Assembly (NCBI RefSeq): GCF_002440635.1
Contig: NZ_DJUW01000017.1
Coordinates: 181,495-245,494, forward strand
Source of the DNA: Novosphingobium sp. UBA6272
Lineage (GTDB): Bacteria > Pseudomonadota > Alphaproteobacteria > Sphingomonadales > Sphingomonadaceae
Length of the DNA stretch: 64,000 nucleotides
Direction of reading: 5' to 3'
Shown: positions 60,478-64,000 of the stretch, one piece after another
How positions within the stretch are numbered: the stretch's first letter is position 1
Layout of the letters: the number at the start of each line of letters is the position of its first letter
Position numbers and translations under genes: made by a program
Notes under the pieces: model-generated
Told to the model about the DNA's origin: nothing
The model's database searches: none
What the model saw: only the letters and a program-made list of their open reading frames with translations

Positions 60478-63150
60478 ATGCGCCTGAATTTCGCCCTGAA
60501 CGCCGCCGCCAGCACTCTGGCCATCGGCGTCGCTGCAATCGCCACTCCGGCCTTCGCCCAGTCAACCGGCTCGCAGGATTTCGAACAGGAAATCATCGTG
60601 ACCGGCACGCGTTCGACCCTTCAGCAGGTTGCGGGCGTTTCGACTCCGGACACTCCGAAGGCCAAGGCTGTGCTGACCAGCGAAGCGATCGAACGCGCCG
60701 CTCCGGGCCAAACCGTGCTCGATACGATCAACCAGATCCCGGGCGTCAGCTTCCAGAACAACGATGCCTACGGTTCGTCGGGCGGTACGCTCAACATCCG
60801 CGGCTTCTCGGCAGACCGTATCAGCCTGACCTTTGACGGTATTCCGCTGAACGATTCGGGCAACTATGCGATCTATTCCAACCAGCAGATCGACCCCGAA
60901 CTGATCGAGCAGGTCAACGTCAACCTTGGCACTACCGATGTTGACAGCCCGACCGCCTCGGCCGTCGGCGGCACCGTCAACCTGCGCACCAAGACGCCCA
61001 GCAAGGAACTCGGCGTGCTCGCTTCGATGTCGCTGGGCGAGTATGATTTCTGGCGTGTGTTCGGGATGTTCGAAACCGGTGAGCTGACCAGCAGCGGGAC
61101 CCGCGCCTGGTTTGCCGCCTCGACCGCCAAGAACCGCGTACCTTACAACGGCTATGGCAAGATCGATAAGTATCAGCTGAATTTCAAGATCTTCCAGCCG
61201 TTCGGTACCAACGATTTCGTCGCGGTTTCGGGCCACTACAACCAGAACCGCAACAACTTCTTCGGCTCGCTGCCGCTGCGGGTTGATACCACGCAGACCC
61301 CGACCAGCACCACCCCGCGCACTGTTGGTTCGGGCAACGGCAACCGCTTCCCGATCACCAATGATGAGCGGTTCTACACCATCAACGTCCCCTGCCAGAC
61401 CGACGCCCCGCAAGCCGGCATTGCCGATGCCACTAACAGCTGCGGCACCGAGTTCGACCGGCGCTATAACCCCTCGAACACCGGTAACATCCGGGTCAAT
61501 TCGAAGTTCACCCTGTCCGATGGGATCGTGCTGACGATCGACCCGTCGTACCAGTATGTGAAGGCCAATGGCGGTGGCACGGTGACCGGGCGTGAACAGA
61601 CCCGCGTTATCGGCGCCAACACCTATACCGGCTTCATTGGTGGTGCCTATTACTTTGGTAACGACCTTAACGGTGATGGCGACACGCTTGATCAGGTGAT
61701 TCTGATGTCGCCGAGCCAGACGCAGACGCACCGCATTGGTGTGATCGCCAGTCTCAAGTGGGAACTGGACGATAACAACACCGTCCGTGTTGCCTACACC
61801 TATGACCGTGCCCGCCACCGCCAGACCGGTGAAGTCGGCAAGCTTGACCAGCTGACCGGTGAACCGATTGATGTCTTCCCGGTCAACAACCCGCTGGTGA
61901 CTTCGAACAGCTTTGCGATGCAAAAGCGTGATCGTCTGTCCTACGCAATCCTGCAGCAGGTCGCGGCCGAGTATACTGGCAAGTTCGGCGACCTGACCGT
62001 CAACCTGGGTGTCCGCGCCCCGTTCTTCCGCCGCAATCTGACAAACTACTGCTTCACCACTTCGGCGGGCGGGTTCCTCGATTGCTTTGGCCAGAATGCG
62101 ACGCTGAATGCCAACTACGCAGCGGCCAACCCCTATAGCTTCAATTCGACCACCAATGTTGTGACCGGCTTTGCCGCACCGCAGCAGCGCGTGTTCAACT
62201 ACAACAAGGTTCTGCCGAACCTTGGCCTGGTCTATCGCTTCGGAGACAATGTCTCGCTGTTCGCCAGCTACTCGAAGGGCCTCTCGGTCCCGGGTACGGA
62301 CAGCCTGTACAACGCGTTCTACTATCCGTTGGGCACCCCGCAGGCGACTCCGGTTCCGGAAACCACCGACAACTTCGACGCCGGTCTCCGCATGCGTTCG
62401 AACAAGGTTCAGGCCTCGGTCTCGGTGTTCTACAACCGGTTCCAGAACCGTCTGGCGACTGCCTATGATCCCGAACTGGACCAGAACGTTTACCGCAACC
62501 TCGGCAACGTCAAGAAGTACGGGATCGATGGCTTGATTTCCTACCAGCCGATTGACCAGTTCAGCATCTTCGTTGGTGCCAGCTGGCTCAAGTCAGAGAT
62601 CCGCGACGATATTGAAGTAGCCAAAAATCAGGATGGCACGTCGATCTTCGCTCCGACCGCCGGCAAGATGGAATCGGGTGTTCCGAAGTACACGATCAAC
62701 GTTGGTGCCCGCGGCTATCTTGGCCCGGTTACGCTGGGCATCACTGCCAAGCGTACCGGTCCGCGCTATGTCTATGACACCAACCTGCCGACCTTCACCG
62801 GGTTCTATGTCCCGGCTGGTGCGCGCACGTCGGCCGGTGCAGGCCCGATCCTGTCTGCGGCCCAACTGGCCAACACCGCTCAAATCTACGGCGCTCAGGC
62901 TCCGGCGTACTGGATGGTTGGCCTCGATGCGCGGCTTGACATGAAATGGACCGGGATGCCCGAAGGCAGCTACCTTCAGTTCAACGTCTACAACCTGTTC
63001 GACCAGTACTATGTCGGCGGTTTCGGCGGTGGCCTGATCCAGTCGAACACCTTCAGCCGGACCACCGGGATCGCCACCTATGGCAACCCGAACTTCGTCC
63101 AGATCGGCGCTCCGCGTACGGTCAGCGGAACGCTGGTGCTGAAGTTCTGA
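60478..63150 (+). CDS. TonB-dependent outer-membrane receptor
   Basis: An 890-residue receptor: signal peptide (ASTLAIGVAAIATPAFA), a TonB-box-like EQEIIVTG (residues 36-43), the plug domain (about 50-165: DTINQIPGVSFQNND, GGTLNIRGFSADRISLTFDG, AVGGTVNLRTKTPS), then a 22-strand barrel ending in the aromatic GTLVLKF signal for outer-membrane assembly. Cys pairs in extracellular-loop regions (VPCQTDAP, NSCGTEF; NYCFTT, LDCFGQ) may form disulfides. The ligand is unknown. A Fur-like box suggests an iron complex, while a Pho-like box suggests a phosphorus-containing ligand. No siderophore or inner-membrane transport genes are adjacent. A terminator follows at 63176. Confidence 0.93.
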   Translation: MRLNFALNAAASTLAIGVAAIATPAFAQSTGSQDFEQEIIVTGTRSTLQQVAGVSTPDTPKAKAVLTSEAIERAAPGQTVLDTINQIPGVSFQNNDAYGSSGGTLNIRGFSADRISLTFDGIPLNDSGNYAIYSNQQIDPELIEQVNVNLGTTDVDSPTASAVGGTVNLRTKTPSKELGVLASMSLGEYDFWRVFGMFETGELTSSGTRAWFAASTAKNRVPYNGYGKIDKYQLNFKIFQPFGTNDFVAVSGHYNQNRNNFFGSLPLRVDTTQTPTSTTPRTVGSGNGNRFPITNDERFYTINVPCQTDAPQAGIADATNSCGTEFDRRYNPSNTGNIRVNSKFTLSDGIVLTIDPSYQYVKANGGGTVTGREQTRVIGANTYTGFIGGAYYFGNDLNGDGDTLDQVILMSPSQTQTHRIGVIASLKWELDDNNTVRVAYTYDRARHRQTGEVGKLDQLTGEPIDVFPVNNPLVTSNSFAMQKRDRLSYAILQQVAAEYTGKFGDLTVNLGVRAPFFRRNLTNYCFTTSAGGFLDCFGQNATLNANYAAANPYSFNSTTNVVTGFAAPQQRVFNYNKVLPNLGLVYRFGDNVSLFASYSKGLSVPGTDSLYNAFYYPLGTPQATPVPETTDNFDAGLRMRSNKVQASVSVFYNRFQNRLATAYDPELDQNVYRNLGNVKKYGIDGLISYQPIDQFSIFVGASWLKSEIRDDIEVAKNQDGTSIFAPTAGKMESGVPKYTINVGARGYLGPVTLGITAKRTGPRYVYDTNLPTFTGFYVPAGARTSAGAGPILSAAQLANTAQIYGAQAPAYWMVGLDARLDMKWTGMPEGSYLQFNVYNLFDQYYVGGFGGGLIQSNTFSRTTGIATYGNPNFVQIGAPRTVSGTLVLKF

Positions 63151-63175
63151 TCGGACCAGATCTCAGGAAACGGGA

Positions 63176-63202
63176 GGGGGCGCTTCGGCGCCCCTTCTTT
63201 TT
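63176..63202 (+). terminator. Rho-independent terminator of the TonB receptor gene
   Basis: GGGGCGC (63177-63183), stable tetraloop TTCG, GCGCCCC (63188-63194), then TTCTTTTT. Confidence 0.93.
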
Positions 63203-63216
63203 GGAGCGAGTTGTGA

Positions 63217-63942
63217 TCAGCGGTAGACGCAGGCGTCGAGCGCCTCATTGCGAACCACGCCGCTGCGTGCGGCGATCACGTTGCCATGCCGGCGGGTAAA
63301 GCCGCCCGGCGCAACTACTTCGCGCCGCTTGGGAGCCGGCAAGGCAGCGGCGATCCGGGCGGCCTCCACCGGGCTCAGCCGTGCCGCAGAGTGGTCGAAG
63401 TAGCGCTGCGCGCCAGCCTCTACTCCGTAGGTGCCAATCCCGGTTTCGGCGACGTTGAGGTAGACCTCCATGATCCGGCGCTTGCCCCAAATATTCTCGA
63501 TCAGGAAGGTGAACCACACTTCCAGCCCCTTGCGGGCATAGCGGGTCCAGCCGGTGCCTTGCCACAGGAACACGTTCTTGGCGGTTTGCTGGCTGATGGT
63601 AGAGCCGCCGCGCAGCCGCTTTGAGCGGGCGTTGCGCTCGATCGCCTTCTCGATCGCTTCGGCGTCGAACCCCTTGTGGCTGCAAAACTTCGCATCCTCG
63701 CCCGCAATCACCGCGGAAACCATGTTGCGATCGACCCGACTGAGCGGAGCCCAGCTCTTGTCGAAGCCATTGGGGTCCATGATCATGGTCAGGGTTACCG
63801 GGACCGGGACCCATTTGTAAACCACGGTCAGGCCGACGCTGCCGACCACGAACCAGCCGAAGCCCTTGAGCAGACCCCAGCCGACCCGGGCCGGGAATGA
63901 GCGGGATTTGTTGCCCCTTCGCGGGGTCAGGAACCGAGCCAT
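63217..63942 (-). CDS. mtgA: Monofunctional biosynthetic peptidoglycan transglycosylase
   Basis: A 241-residue GT51 enzyme that polymerises lipid II into glycan strands at the inner membrane. One N-terminal span (GWFVVGSVGLTVVYKWV, about 29-45) precedes the GT51 domain. GT51 motifs are visible: catalytic Glu in AGEDAKFCSHKGFD (EDxxFxxHxG), RGGSTISQQTAKNVFL, GKRRIMEVYLNVAE and YGVEAGAQRYF. No transpeptidase domain follows, so it is MtgA rather than a class A PBP. It is convergent with the TonB receptor gene. Confidence 0.95.
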   Translation of the reverse strand: MARFLTPRRGNKSRSFPARVGWGLLKGFGWFVVGSVGLTVVYKWVPVPVTLTMIMDPNGFDKSWAPLSRVDRNMVSAVIAGEDAKFCSHKGFDAEAIEKAIERNARSKRLRGGSTISQQTAKNVFLWQGTGWTRYARKGLEVWFTFLIENIWGKRRIMEVYLNVAETGIGTYGVEAGAQRYFDHSAARLSPVEAARIAAALPAPKRREVVAPGGFTRRHGNVIAARSGVVRNEALDACVYR

Positions 63943-64000
63943 CGCCGCGGTTCTAGCGCGCCAGCGACGCGCCGCAAAGAAAAAGGGGCCGGATTGCTCC

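Noticed and set aside
60562..61923. Open frame of 453 codons on the minus strand inside the TonB receptor gene
   Set aside because: It lies wholly within the receptor plug and barrel coding region, whose motifs are unambiguous. The antisense product has no recognisable domain.

Overview
The window is high-GC (about 65%) chromosomal DNA of an alphaproteobacterium. The best fit is the order Sphingomonadales (Sphingomonadaceae or Erythrobacteraceae, Novosphingobium-like). The pointers are EcfG-like promoter motifs, alphaproteobacterial Pho boxes, a DUF47-Pit operon, a large TonB-dependent receptor, lipoprotein and Tat-type leaders, and intergenic repeats of a kind I associate with this group. 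Most of it is core chromosome. I see no prophage, insertion sequence, integron, CRISPR array or rRNA operon.

Layout. 1-5.4 kb: a partial aat, tRNA-Trp, then secE-nusG and rplK-rplA, with two unrelated membrane-protein genes interspersed. 5.4-12.5 kb: a tandem PilZ protein, small secreted proteins, a MoaB/CinA-type protein, an EthA-like Baeyer-Villiger monooxygenase, CorA, and a CDF transporter. 12.5-14.3 kb: DUF47-Pit phosphate uptake behind a four-half-site Pho box. 14.3-17.9 kb: an exported redox operon (cytochrome c, FAD lactone oxidase, PLP enzyme) divergent from a TetR regulator across a shared operator. 17.9-24.4 kb: a DEAD-box helicase, a small secreted repeat protein, an outer-membrane barrel with a Gly/Ser-rich insert, and an ECF sigma/anti-sigma pair divergent from an S8 protease with matching sigma promoters. 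24.4-27.5 kb: a single-chain type IIL (MmeI-like) restriction-modification enzyme whose specificity region has lower GC than its flanks.

27.8-38.7 kb: rimO; a serS-surE-LytM cluster whose LytM protein is degenerate; a beta-helix-like protein; tRNA-Val; der; and the iron-storage pair bfr and bfd with a Fur-like operator. 38.7-44 kb: a DUF418 protein, a Sel1/SPOR protein, and a divergent cassette of an orphan ParA, a ribbon-helix-helix protein and a TPR/SPOR protein. 44-48.3 kb: pyrB with a catalytically dead pyrC', and sppA. 48.4-56.5 kb: tRNA-Leu, tig (with a Lys/Ala-rich tail), an apparently leaderless TetR-hydrolase operon, a Crp/Fnr regulator, an amidase, and clpP-clpX. 56.5-64 kb: a fasciclin protein, a second ECF sigma/RskA pair, a His-rich CDF exporter, a TonB receptor with candidate Fur and Pho boxes, and mtgA.

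Several parts fit together as systems. Phosphate: the DUF47-Pit operon and possibly the TonB receptor. Iron: bfd, bfr and the TonB receptor. Envelope stress: two ECF modules, an S8 protease and SppA. Envelope and division: the LytM factor, MtgA, SPOR proteins and an orphan ParA. The least explained units are the ParA/RHH/TPR-SPOR cassette, the exported lactone-oxidase operon and the small repeat protein at 20 kb. Start codons were chosen from ribosome-binding sites, signal peptides, overlaps and family lengths. Family names come from motifs recognised by eye, not from database searches.
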